A DNA stretch of 39,421 nucleotides from RGIG995 sp045543655 (GCA_045543655.1 JAZPXN010000020.1:1-39421), one strand, 5' to 3'. Counted from the first letter of the stretch, positions 6,722 through 13,977 are shown. The notes: a model not told the origin generated them from the letters alone. Numbers and translations: made by a program.

Positions 6722-7960
6722 TCATTCTTTCATCATTTCTTCGTATGCTGTCATGACGGCCAGCTTGCCGCTGCGGTAGGTGAGTCCTCCCTGGAGATAC
6801 CCCACGAAGGGCTCCCGCATAGGACCGTCGGCCGAAATTTCGATGGATGCGCCGGAAACGAAGGTGCCTGCCGCCATAATGACCTGGTCGTCGTAACCGT
6901 CCTCAAGGTATGGCTCCGGATAAACGTAAGAATCCACGGGGGAGCCCTTTTGTATGCCTTGACAGAACCGAACCAGCTTCATAGGATCCCGGAAGGTGAC
7001 CGTCTGGACGATATCACTCCGCTTAGCGTCGTATGCGGGGGAGGTTTCAAAGCCGGCGTTTTCAAACATTTTTGCGGCAAAAACGGCGCACTTTAAGGCT
7101 TCTGCTACGGTATGGGGCGCCATGAAAAGCCCCATGGTCAAGGGACGCATCTGATCCAGGGATGGAGTACAGTCTTTCCCGAGACCTACGGCGGTCAGGC
7201 GGAAGGCCGCTTTCTCCACCAAGTCTGCTCTGCCCGCAATGTATCCTCCGGTCAGGGCGATCCCGCCGCCGGCGTTTTTGATCATCGAACCGGCAATCAG
7301 ATCGGCTCCAACCTCTGTGGGTTCTCTCGTTTCGGTAAATTCGCCGTAGCAGTTATCCACCATGACGATGGCGCGATGGTTGACCGTCGTTACGATCTTT
7401 TCGATCATATCGATGGTCAGTGCCGGACGGGTGGTGTATCCCCGGGAGCGCTGAACGTAAACCATTTTCACCGTTGGATCTGCCTTCAGCGCCTCGTCGA
7501 TGGCGCCGTAGTCGGGAGAGAAGTCCTCCAGAAGGTCGATCTGGCTGTATTTCACACCGAAATCGGCCAGGGATCCGTTGCCGGGCGTTCCCGAAAGCCC
7601 CACGGTCTGAAGTAGAGTATCGTAAGGCCTTCCGGTGACGGTCAGCATGGTATCTCCGGGGCGAAGCACTGCAAAAAGAGCGGTGGCAAGCGTGTTTGTG
7701 CCGGAGGAAAAATTGTGACGGACCAGGGCGTCTTCCGCTCCCAACACCTGGGCCCACATGGCGTCCAGCGTGTCTCTTGCCTTATCGTCGTGTCCGTATC
7801 CGGTCGTTCCGTAAAGGGTGGCTTGGGATACCCGATGATCCCAAAAGGCCTGCATTACCTTTTGCGTATTTTTTTCTTCAATTTCTCCAATCCTCCGGAA
7901 CTGTTCCCGGATCTGCTCTTCGGCCGTTTCTGCTGCAAGGCGGGTTTCTAACGTAAACAT
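6722..7960 (-). CDS. PLP-dependent methionine gamma-lyase-family protein (aluminium resistance/YnbB family)
   Basis: A 412-residue fold-type I PLP enzyme of the family once called aluminium resistance protein (PF06838), like B. subtilis YnbB. Seen: the N-terminal YGTTGYGHDDKARDTLD typical of the family, the HNFSSGTNTLATALFAVLRPGD cofactor region, VYVQRSRGY, the DNCYGEF aspartate that holds the pyridine nitrogen, and SMIKNAGGGI with the Schiff-base lysine near residue 228. The reaction is not known for the family; cysteine or methionine lyase activity is a guess from homology. ATG 7960 is preceded by CAGGAG with 8 bases spacing. It is first in an operon with the RimK-type ligase. Confidence 0.88.
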   Translation of the reverse strand: MFTLETRLAAETAEEQIREQFRRIGEIEEKNTQKVMQAFWDHRVSQATLYGTTGYGHDDKARDTLDAMWAQVLGAEDALVRHNFSSGTNTLATALFAVLRPGDTMLTVTGRPYDTLLQTVGLSGTPGNGSLADFGVKYSQIDLLEDFSPDYGAIDEALKADPTVKMVYVQRSRGYTTRPALTIDMIEKIVTTVNHRAIVMVDNCYGEFTETREPTEVGADLIAGSMIKNAGGGIALTGGYIAGRADLVEKAAFRLTAVGLGKDCTPSLDQMRPLTMGLFMAPHTVAEALKCAVFAAKMFENAGFETSPAYDAKRSDIVQTVTFRDPMKLVRFCQGIQKGSPVDSYVYPEPYLEDGYDDQVIMAAGTFVSGASIEISADGPMREPFVGYLQGGLTYRSGKLAVMTAYEEMMKE

Positions 7961-7985
7961 TTTTCGGTCTCCTGCATTTTACTAC

Positions 7986-8014
7986 TTGCTTTTTTCGGAA
8001 AAGTATGGTACAAT
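7986..8014 (+). promoter_or_regulatory. Promoter of the uracil-DNA glycosylase gene
   Basis: TTGCTT (7986-7991), 17 bp, TACAAT (8009-8014). The -10 lies inside the palindrome at 8007-8025. Confidence 0.6.
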
Positions 8015-8025
8015 AGTATCGTACC
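8007..8025. promoter_or_regulatory. Palindrome between divergent promoters (candidate operator)
   Basis: GGTACAATAGTATCGTACC, with outer arms GGTAC and GTACC. It covers the -10 of the plus-strand promoter and the expected start point of the minus-strand promoter, so one protein bound here could block both. Confidence 0.45.
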
Positions 8026-8030
8026 ACTAT

Positions 8031-8059
8031 ATTATATAGGACAAAACCCAAACTGTCAA
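8031..8059 (-). promoter_or_regulatory. Promoter of the PLP enzyme and ATP-grasp operon
   Basis: Minus strand: TTGACA (8059-8054), 17 bp, TATAAT (8036-8031), a perfect consensus. Confidence 0.85.
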
Positions 8060-8077
8060 GAAGGGAACTGAGGTTTT

Positions 8078-8731
8078 TTGCTGAATTTTCTTAAAAATCG
8101 ACCGGATCTGAACGGAATTCTCCGGGAAGTGGGAAACGATTGCACCCCTGACGCCGAAAAGATCTTCCGTGCCGCTCAGCCCGTAGAAGGAATTCGCGTG
8201 GTTATTTTGGGCCAGGATCCCTATCCTGCCCCCGGCGCCGCTACGGGGCTTGCCTTTGAGGTGAACGGCCTTACGAGCTGGAAACAGCCCTTCCGGCAGG
8301 TCTCCCTGAAGAATATCGTCCGGCTTCTCTATGCGTCTTACACCGACGCTGATCCCTACGAGACCAAATTTTCCGACGTGACGGCCGCCGTGGATCGGGG
8401 CGATTTCAATATTCTCCCTCCCGACCGCCTCTTTTCTTATTGGGCAGAGAACGGGGTTCTTCTGCTCAATACCGCTTTGACCTGTAAGCCCGGCTATCCC
8501 GGTTCCCATGCAGAACTCTGGGAGCCTTTGATGAACGATCTGATCCGCTATATTGAGGATAACGCCCATCCCATTTGGTTTTTATGGGGCAAGGAAGCGC
8601 AGAAATACGATTTCGTTCAGCGTTCCTATCGGTCCCGCCATCCCATGCTTTGTTCTGCCAACTGGGCAGACGATTTTCTGAAAAATCCCTGTTTCCGGGA
8701 GACTTCGACCTTTATCGATTGGCTTGGTTAA
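8078..8731 (+). CDS. ung: Uracil-DNA glycosylase, family 1
   Basis: A 217-residue base-excision repair enzyme that removes uracil from DNA. Motifs: VVILGQDPYP (41-50, water-activating D47), the F-containing uracil pocket region GLAFEV (57-62), LLLNTALT (128-135) and SRHPM (186-190, with the intercalation-loop H188). Length and motif order fit family 1. Two points differ from the common form: the last residue of GQDPYH is P, and HPSPLS is replaced by HPMLCS. The start is TTG 8078, with GAGG 5 bases upstream; no ATG is available before the first motif. It is transcribed away from the PLP enzyme operon from a shared promoter region. Confidence 0.93.
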   Translation: MLNFLKNRPDLNGILREVGNDCTPDAEKIFRAAQPVEGIRVVILGQDPYPAPGAATGLAFEVNGLTSWKQPFRQVSLKNIVRLLYASYTDADPYETKFSDVTAAVDRGDFNILPPDRLFSYWAENGVLLLNTALTCKPGYPGSHAELWEPLMNDLIRYIEDNAHPIWFLWGKEAQKYDFVQRSYRSRHPMLCSANWADDFLKNPCFRETSTFIDWLG

Positions 8732-8769
8732 GGGGTTTTTCCGGGTTTGAATATCCCCGGCCCTTTTCG
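8730..8769 (+). terminator. Weak two-part hairpin after ung
   Basis: Outer pairing AAGGG with CCCTT and inner CCGGG (8741-8745) with CCCGG (8756-8760), followed by TTTTC. Efficiency is uncertain; it lies between ung and the next small gene. Confidence 0.4.
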
Positions 8770-8808
8770 GTAAAACTGTGAGAAAGAACCAACGAAAAGG
8801 GGATGCTT

Positions 8809-8994
8809 ATGATTCGGGGATTGTTTCAAAATGCGGTGATCATCAATAATCCGAGGGGCGGGAAGGTCTTCAGTCAGGCCATCTTTATTCTTCGCCCGGA
8901 GGCTTCCTGTTCCGACCGGGAGCTGGTGGAGGAGGCCCGGAAGATCATTGAAGAAAACACGTCTTCCCGCAAGCGCCGCAATCCGTGCAAATGA
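8809..8994 (+). CDS. 61-residue protein of unknown function
   Basis: I do not recognise this gene. AAAGGGG lies 6 bases before ATG 8809; an ATG two codons earlier is a less good fit. The protein reads MIRGLFQNAVIINNPRGGKV, then an amphipathic FSQAIFILRPEA strand region, then a helix RELVEEARKIIEEN and a basic tail SSRKRRN. There is no signal peptide or membrane segment, so it is probably a small cytoplasmic alpha/beta protein. No promoter is visible directly upstream, so it likely depends on read-through from ung. A good terminator follows, which supports it being a real transcribed unit. Confidence 0.6.
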   Translation: MIRGLFQNAVIINNPRGGKVFSQAIFILRPEASCSDRELVEEARKIIEENTSSRKRRNPCK

Positions 8995-9001
8995 AGAAAA
9001 C

Positions 9002-9039
9002 CGGAGGCATCTCGTACGCAGATGTCTCCGTCTTTCTTT
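9002..9039 (+). terminator. Intrinsic terminator after the 61-residue gene
   Basis: Stem CGGAGGCATCT (9002-9012) against AGATGTCTCCG (9020-9030) with one G-U pair and a 7-base loop, then TCTTTCTTT. Confidence 0.75.
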
Positions 9040-9055
9040 GCAGAAAACCGCTCGG

Positions 9056-9084
9056 TTGACAAAACGCGAAAAAAGTGGTATAAT
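9056..9084 (+). promoter_or_regulatory. Promoter of the leucine-rich-repeat gene
   Basis: TTGACA (9056-9061), 17 bp, TATAAT (9079-9084), a perfect consensus. The leader is long, about 115 bases; near its 5' end it carries the hairpin AAAGGAA (9097-9103) with TTCCTTT (9114-9120). Confidence 0.87.
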
Positions 9085-9207
9085 ACGATGTAGTGCAAAG
9101 GAACTGATAGGGTTTCCTTTTTCGAGCCACAAGGCGTCTTCGATACCTCTGCCGCTATGCATAAAGAAATTTCTTACCGTACTTTCGGAGGATGAATCCG
9201 ATCAAAA

Positions 9208-11370
9208 ATGAAGGAGTGTATTCTTCTGAAGCGATTTTTCATTCTGTTAACAGTAATACTTCTATGCCTCGCCGGCTTTTCCGCCTGCGAGGATACGCCC
9301 GTATTGGCCCCCGTCACCGTGGACAAGGCGGCTTTGATCTCTCTTCTGGAGGATTTTGAGACCATCCCCCAGACCCTCGATCAAGCCACCCTCGTGGCCG
9401 CTTATACTGCGGTGCGGGATAATGAGGACGCCTCTCAGAAGGACGTCAACAAGGCCGTTTCCGGGCTGAAGGAATTAAAGCAGACCATTTACGCTACACC
9501 GATGTCTTTCATCGACGGCGGCGTAGAGCCTCACGTCCGCAAGGCCCTTGGCTATGATGAAGGCACGATGATCACCATCGGAGATTGTCTTGGACTGGAA
9601 AGTCTGGACTGTACCTATGATAAGAATCTTGCGCCCAAAATTCAGGTCGCTTACGATTTTCGCTATTTTCCAAATCTGAAAAGCCTTGATCTCACCGGGA
9701 ATAGCCTGGAGGATCTGGGTGGATTTGCTTATCTTTCCAAATTGGAGAGTCTGTCTCTTGCCGGGAATCCCGCTAAGGCGTCTACCTTGTCCGATTCCGA
9801 CGGGGAAGACGTGCGTACTCTTGATATTCTTGGAAAACTACCCATCAAATCACTGGATCTTTCCGGCGATTCCGTGGTTCCGGATTTTCACGCCCTCCCC
9901 ATTATGCCTCAGCTGGAGAGTCTTGATATTTCCGGAAATACGCTTGAGAGCTTTGACGCCATCGGAACGAAATTCCAGAATCTGACTACCCTCGTGGCGA
10001 CCGATTGCAAGGTCTCCACCCTGAACGACCTTGCCTTTTGTTCCAAGCTGACCACCCTCGATCTGAGCCGTACCACCGTTTCCGATCTGGCCTTTCTTTC
10101 GACGCTGGCTACGCTTACCGATCTGACCATGAACGAGGTGTCCGTGGCGGATTATTCGCCTTTGACCCAGGTGCCTCAGTTGGTATCTCTTTCTTTGTCC
10201 GGCTGCGGGATCAGCGATATTTCCTGGATTTCCGGCTTCACTGCCTTGGAAAAGCTGAATCTTTCCAAAAATCAGATCTCAGATCCCTCCCTTTTTTCCG
10301 GCAAAACTGCCGTCAAAAATTTGGATCTCTCCGGCAACGCCATTGCCGCTTTCGTTCTGACCGACGGTTGGTCTGCGGTGGAGGAGTTGGACCTTTCAGA
10401 AAACGGCCTTGCCTCTTTTTCCGTGGAAATTACCGGGGATTGTGCCCTGAAGATACTGGATCTCTCGTCTAACGCCGTGACCGTATTTTCCCTTGGCGCC
10501 GCTAAGAAGCTGGAGGCCTTGAATCTTTCGAACAACGCCCTGCCTGCCCTTACCCTGTCCTCCGATTCTCTCCGATCTCTTTCTCTTTCGAACAATCCTC
10601 TGACCGGCTTGATCTTGAGTTTGCCTGCGTTGGCGTCCCTGGATCTGGCCTGCAATACCGAATATACTCAAACGGTGGTTTTGAATCTTCCATCCTTGAA
10701 GCTGTTGGATCTTTCTGCTGAATTCGTTTGTCCCGTTAATCTGTTTTCTTCCATGGCTTCTTTGGAGACCCTCTCGGTGCATCTTTCCGGTGTTTCCGCT
10801 GATCAGATTCTTGCCCTTCGTTCCTTGAAGGATCTTACGGTCTACGGGGGAGACGATGCAGTCGTCAATTCCGTCGCGACGCTTTCCGGTCTCGACAGTC
10901 TGACGGTGAAAAATTCCGCAGTAACGGCTCCTCAAATTGCCGCCCACGAAACGCTTCGAACCCTCACCTTTGATTCCTGCCCGTCTCTCGGTGACCTTTC
11001 CGGCATTACCGGGATTTCTTCTCTGGAGTCGATCTCGGTTACCGGCGGTCGACTGTCTTCTCCCGTGCTGACCGGATTGCCTTCTCTGAATAGCGTTCAC
11101 TTGGTCAATTGCGGCCTTTCTTCCGTTTCGGGGCTTGCGGGTCTGACCAATCTTACCACGCTGAAGCTTTCCGGAAACGGATTGCAGACCGTTGAGGTCC
11201 TGGGGTTTTCCCATCTGAATTATCTCGACCTCAGCAATAATAAATTTGAAACGATGGAAGCCATTACCGTAGATCTGACCAAGGGCACGCTGAATATTTC
11301 CGGCAATCCCTCGGTACTCTACGATACGTTGCCGGAATTTCCGGCTGAACTACAGGTAATTATCGGCTGA
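9208..11370 (+). CDS. Large leucine-rich-repeat lipoprotein with FIVAR-like N-terminus
   Basis: Up to 720 residues. The N-terminus LKRFFILLTVILLCLAGFSAC is a lipoprotein signal with the modified cysteine likely in FSAC, so it should be anchored outside the membrane. Next comes a helical FIVAR-like stretch (about residues 35-90: DKAALISLLEDF, then DVNKAVSGLKELK). From about 140 to the end there are many repeats with the pattern LxxLxLSxNxL or LxSLDLSGN, as in internalin-like and SDS22-like proteins, usually binding surfaces. Start: ATG 9208 has no well-spaced ribosome binding site (GGAGG is 17 bases away). AAGGAG at 9211-9216 is 9 bases before an in-frame CTG at 9226, which would give a clean MKRFF start of 714 residues. 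The binding partner is unknown. Leucine codons and repeat structure make it compositionally distinct. Confidence 0.85.
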   Translation: MKECILLKRFFILLTVILLCLAGFSACEDTPVLAPVTVDKAALISLLEDFETIPQTLDQATLVAAYTAVRDNEDASQKDVNKAVSGLKELKQTIYATPMSFIDGGVEPHVRKALGYDEGTMITIGDCLGLESLDCTYDKNLAPKIQVAYDFRYFPNLKSLDLTGNSLEDLGGFAYLSKLESLSLAGNPAKASTLSDSDGEDVRTLDILGKLPIKSLDLSGDSVVPDFHALPIMPQLESLDISGNTLESFDAIGTKFQNLTTLVATDCKVSTLNDLAFCSKLTTLDLSRTTVSDLAFLSTLATLTDLTMNEVSVADYSPLTQVPQLVSLSLSGCGISDISWISGFTALEKLNLSKNQISDPSLFSGKTAVKNLDLSGNAIAAFVLTDGWSAVEELDLSENGLASFSVEITGDCALKILDLSSNAVTVFSLGAAKKLEALNLSNNALPALTLSSDSLRSLSLSNNPLTGLILSLPALASLDLACNTEYTQTVVLNLPSLKLLDLSAEFVCPVNLFSSMASLETLSVHLSGVSADQILALRSLKDLTVYGGDDAVVNSVATLSGLDSLTVKNSAVTAPQIAAHETLRTLTFDSCPSLGDLSGITGISSLESISVTGGRLSSPVLTGLPSLNSVHLVNCGLSSVSGLAGLTNLTTLKLSGNGLQTVEVLGFSHLNYLDLSNNKFETMEAITVDLTKGTLNISGNPSVLYDTLPEFPAELQVIIG

Positions 11371-11385
11371 TAAGGAGTATTGTCC

Positions 11386-11895
11386 ATGTACGAAGAAACC
11401 GCACCCCGCCGCACCGGCGTTTTTCGGGACGTTTTTCTGATCGTTCTCGGGGGATTCGTTCTGCTTTCCCTTCCCAACTGGATCCCGGTAATCTTTGGCT
11501 TTCCTTACGTGAAGGCGATCTACGAATTTCTCGTTTTCGTCGCCATAGGCCTTCTCATCTTCCGTTTTTTGCGTTTTTACGGCACGGAATATAAATACGA
11601 GTTGAATGATTCTGTTCTCGTGATTCGTTCCGTTGCCGGGAAGCGGGAGACCGTGATCGGCGAATTTCGCCTCAACGAAACCTGCAAGCTGATCCCGTTG
11701 AAGGAAGGGGAGACCTTCCTGCGGGAAAATCAACTCCGCCCCGGAAAAATTTCCTACGGAGTTTCCGACAGAAAAACCGCGTATTTGCTGATTTTTCCCA
11801 TGCAAAACGGAAAAAAGGCTCTGATTTTTCAACCTTCACAAAAATTTGTTGAAATTTTGAAACAAAAAGTACTTGACAAACCGGAAAAAATGTAG
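11386..11895 (+). CDS. Small membrane protein with a PH-like cytoplasmic part
   Basis: A 169-residue protein with two hydrophobic segments (about 15-32 and 42-62) followed by about 105 soluble residues. The soluble part begins YGTEYKYELND and looks like a short beta-rich domain, similar in outline to bacterial PH (bPH) domains, but I cannot assign a family. AAGGAG lies 8 bases before ATG 11386. The gap to the LRR gene is 15 bases, so both belong to one transcript. The stop codon (11893-11895) lies within the spacer of the infC promoter, directly before its -10, so this gene and the infC operon are packed end to end. Confidence 0.7.
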   Translation: MYEETAPRRTGVFRDVFLIVLGGFVLLSLPNWIPVIFGFPYVKAIYEFLVFVAIGLLIFRFLRFYGTEYKYELNDSVLVIRSVAGKRETVIGEFRLNETCKLIPLKEGETFLRENQLRPGKISYGVSDRKTAYLLIFPMQNGKKALIFQPSQKFVEILKQKVLDKPEKM

Positions 11896-11901
11896 TATAA
11901 T
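11873..11901 (+). promoter_or_regulatory. Promoter of the infC-rpmI-rplT operon
   Basis: TTGACA (11873-11878), 17 bp, TATAAT (11896-11901), a perfect consensus. The -35 and most of the spacer are coding sequence of the preceding gene. Confidence 0.88.
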
Positions 11902-11907
11902 ATTCAA

Positions 11908-12036
11908 GCACAATGAAGCAGACAGCGTCTCACCCGGCCGCACCGCGAGCCAGGTTAATATCGTTCGCATCCTTTGGATGCATGATCGACGGACGCATTC
12001 TGCTCTGTCGATTTTCTTTTTTGGAGGTGTTTTCCC
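11908..12036 (+). promoter_or_regulatory. infC operon leader RNA with attenuator (L20-leader-like)
   Basis: About 129 bases between expected RNA start and infC. It contains hairpin GCATCC-TTT-GGATGC (11968-11982) and, right after, a terminator hairpin (11985-12012) ending in TTTTCTTTTTT. Position and architecture match the Firmicutes infC leader at which ribosomal protein L20 acts; I infer this from context, not from a consensus search. Confidence 0.65.
11985..12022 (+). terminator. Attenuator terminator in the infC leader
   Basis: Outer stem ATCGAC (11985-11990) with GTCGAT (12007-12012), continued by GGA/TCT and GCA/TGC around one bulge and a TTC loop, followed by TTTTCTTTTTT. It ends two bases before the infC Shine-Dalgarno sequence. 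Confidence 0.7.
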
Positions 12037-12555
12037 ATCAACGCAAAAAAATTTCAACTCAACGAGGAAATCCGTGATGCGCAGGTTCGCGTGATCGATT
12101 CCGACGGTTCCCAAAGAGGGATCATGTCTGCCCGCGATGCTCAAAAGATCGCTTACGACAAGGGGCTCGATCTCGTCAAGATTTCTCCTCAGGCTGATCC
12201 CCCCGTCTGTAAGGTAATGGATTATAGCAAATATTGCTTTGAGCAGGCCAAACGGGAAAAGGAAGCCCGGAAAAATCAGCGGATCGTGTCTATCAAGGAA
12301 GTTCAGCTCAGCGTACGGATCGAGCAGCACGACATGGAAACCAAGAAAAATCACGCCCTGCGCTTCCTGAAAGGCGGCGACAAGGTCAAGGTTGCTCTTC
12401 GCTTCCGCAGCCGTGAAATCCAGCATCCTGAACTCGGTATGGAAGTCATGGAGCGTTTTGCTCAGGCTTGCTCCGAATTGGGCGTCGTTGAAAAACCCGC
12501 AAAACTGGAAGGCCGGAACATGATCATGATCCTGGCTCCCAAGCCTGCCAAGTAA
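12037..12555 (+). CDS. infC: Translation initiation factor IF-3, starting at AUC
   Basis: A 172-residue cytoplasmic factor that binds the 30S subunit, prevents 70S association and checks the start codon. The N-domain begins INAKKFQLNEEIRDAQVRVI and the C-domain contains the KEVQLSVRIEQHD and KGGDKVKVALRFRSRE signatures. The first in-frame ATG (12118) would cut into the N-domain. Family alignment places the start at ATC 12037, 9 bases after GGAGG (12023-12027), and no ATG, GTG or TTG in frame lies near it. Rare AUU, AUC or AUA starts in infC are known to let IF-3 repress its own translation. It is first of three genes with rpmI and rplT. Confidence 0.93.
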   Translation: MNAKKFQLNEEIRDAQVRVIDSDGSQRGIMSARDAQKIAYDKGLDLVKISPQADPPVCKVMDYSKYCFEQAKREKEARKNQRIVSIKEVQLSVRIEQHDMETKKNHALRFLKGGDKVKVALRFRSREIQHPELGMEVMERFAQACSELGVVEKPAKLEGRNMIMILAPKPAK

Positions 12556-12620
12556 GCATTTTTGCGTCGGGATTTCCATATCACCGTTAATCAAATCATC
12601 ATTATAAAGGAGAAAGTATC

Positions 12621-12818
12621 ATGCCTAAGTTGAAAAGCCACAAGGGTGCTGCCAAGCGCTTCAGCGTTACCAAGGGCGGTAAAGTCAAACTGAACCGTGC
12701 CAACAGAAGACACATCCTGACCAAGCACACCACCAAGTATAAGAGAGGCCTTCGTAAGGCTGCTTACGCAAGCCCCGCTAACGCCCCCACCATCAAAAAG
12801 TTGATTCCCTACGCGTAA
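12621..12818 (+). CDS. rpmI: 50S ribosomal protein L35
   Basis: A 65-residue basic protein of the large ribosomal subunit. It opens with MPKLKSHKGAAKRFSVTKGG and ends with KKLIPYA, both typical of L35, and its length is standard. The ribosome binding site AAAGGAG is 8 bases before ATG 12621. It lies 65 bases after infC and 18 bases before rplT, in the conserved order. Codon use is strongly biased, as in highly expressed genes. Confidence 0.97.
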   Translation: MPKLKSHKGAAKRFSVTKGGKVKLNRANRRHILTKHTTKYKRGLRKAAYASPANAPTIKKLIPYA

Positions 12819-12836
12819 GAGGAGGAGAGATAGAAA

Positions 12837-13190
12837 ATGGCTAGAGTTAAAGGCGCAATGATGACGCGCAAAAGACGTAAGAAGATTCTGAAGCTTGCCA
12901 AGGGTTACTTTGGTGCAAAATCCAAGCAGTTCCGTACTGCCAACGAAGCGGTCATGAAATCCCTGACTTACGCTTACATCGGCAGAAAGCTCAAGAAGAG
13001 AGATTTCCGGTCCCTGTGGATCACCCGTATTTCTGCGGCTTGTGCCCAGAACGGCATCAACTATTCCCGCTTTATCAACGGTCTGAAGAAGGCTAACATC
13101 TCCCTGAACCGCAAGGTCCTGGCTGAGCTTGCCATCTCTGATCCCGCTGCATTCGCTTCTCTCGTTGAGAAGGCCAAGGCGGCTCTTTAA
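12837..13190 (+). CDS. rplT: 50S ribosomal protein L20
   Basis: A 117-residue protein that binds 23S rRNA early in assembly of the large subunit. It opens with MARVKGAMMTRKRRKKILKLAKG and has the YAYIGRKLKKRDFRSLWI segment of the family; length is standard. In Firmicutes L20 also represses this operon by acting on the infC leader, and the leader here has a fitting attenuator. GAGGAG precedes ATG 12837. A strong terminator follows the stop. Confidence 0.97.
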   Translation: MARVKGAMMTRKRRKKILKLAKGYFGAKSKQFRTANEAVMKSLTYAYIGRKLKKRDFRSLWITRISAACAQNGINYSRFINGLKKANISLNRKVLAELAISDPAAFASLVEKAKAAL

Positions 13191-13200
13191 TTACCTAATC

Positions 13201-13232
13201 AGACGGAGACCGACGGTCTCCGTCTTTTGTTT
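13201..13232 (+). terminator. Intrinsic terminator after rplT
   Basis: Perfect 11 bp stem AGACGGAGACC (13201-13211) with GGTCTCCGTCT (13215-13225), loop GAC, then TTTTGTTT. The ribosome binding site of the next gene starts right after the T-run. Confidence 0.92.
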
Positions 13233-13244
13233 GGAGGCTTTTTC

Positions 13245-13949
13245 TTGAGCAGTAATATCGTGGGGCCTATCCGCCGGGCAATTCAGGATTATGATATGAT
13301 TTCGGAGGGGGACAAGATCGCCGTCGGCGTCTCCGGCGGCAAGGATTCCGGCGCATTGCTCTTTGCATTGGAGCGGCTTTCCCATTTTTATCCGAAAAAA
13401 TTTACTCTGATGGCCATTATCATCGACATGGGAATCGGTATGGACTACGGGCCGTTGGAAGAAAAAATCCGTGCGGCCGGCATCGAATGTATCCGAAAAG
13501 AAACGGATATTTCCCATATTATTTTTGACGTCCGCAAGGAGCAGAATCCCTGCGCGCTCTGTGCCGTTATGCGCAGAGGTGCCTTGAATCGTGCTGCCGT
13601 GGAATACGGATGCAATAAAGTCGCCCTCGGGCATCATTACGACGACGTCCTTGAGACCTTTTGGCTCAACCTCATCCATGGAGGCCGCCTGGGCTGCTTT
13701 CAGCCGGTTACGTTCCTCGATCGTATGAACGTTACCGTTCTTCGTCCTATGATCTACGTTCAGGAACGGGACGTCCGTTCTTTTTGCCGTGCCAATGAAA
13801 TTCCCGTCATTGCGAATCCTTGCCCGGCAAACGGACAGACGCAACGGCAGGAAATGAAAGATCTGATGAGAGAGATGGAGCACCGCTATCCGGGCCTTCG
13901 TAAACGCGTTTTCGGCGCAATACAGCGCTCCGGGTTGGATGAATGGTGA
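13245..13949 (+). CDS. TtcA-family tRNA-thiolation-type ATPase
   Basis: A 234-residue member of the PP-loop superfamily, close to TtcA, which makes 2-thiocytidine in tRNA using an iron-sulfur cluster. Seen: the ATP-binding SGGKDS (30-35), NPCALCAVMRRG with C103 and C106, GHHYDD (129-134) and a third cysteine in NPCPANGQ (C193). These three cysteines are the cluster ligands in TtcA. The protein is shorter than E. coli TtcA, and Firmicutes members may have other tRNA targets. Start: TTG 13245, with GGAGG 7 bases before it. No promoter fits between the rplT terminator and this gene, so expression may rely on read-through. Confidence 0.85.
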   Translation: MSSNIVGPIRRAIQDYDMISEGDKIAVGVSGGKDSGALLFALERLSHFYPKKFTLMAIIIDMGIGMDYGPLEEKIRAAGIECIRKETDISHIIFDVRKEQNPCALCAVMRRGALNRAAVEYGCNKVALGHHYDDVLETFWLNLIHGGRLGCFQPVTFLDRMNVTVLRPMIYVQERDVRSFCRANEIPVIANPCPANGQTQRQEMKDLMREMEHRYPGLRKRVFGAIQRSGLDEW

Positions 13950-13977
13950 ACAAAATGTATCATTTTAGTGAATTCTA

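Noticed and set aside
10396..11214. A 272-residue minus-strand frame opposite the LRR gene
   Set aside because: Its low-complexity G/R/Q-rich translation is the mirror of the leucine repeat codons, not a protein.
9700..11300. Repeated DNA words in the LRR gene considered as a CRISPR or repeat array
   Set aside because: The repeats are imperfect, in frame, with LxxLxLSxNxL periodicity, so they are protein repeats; there are no identical direct repeats with unique spacers.
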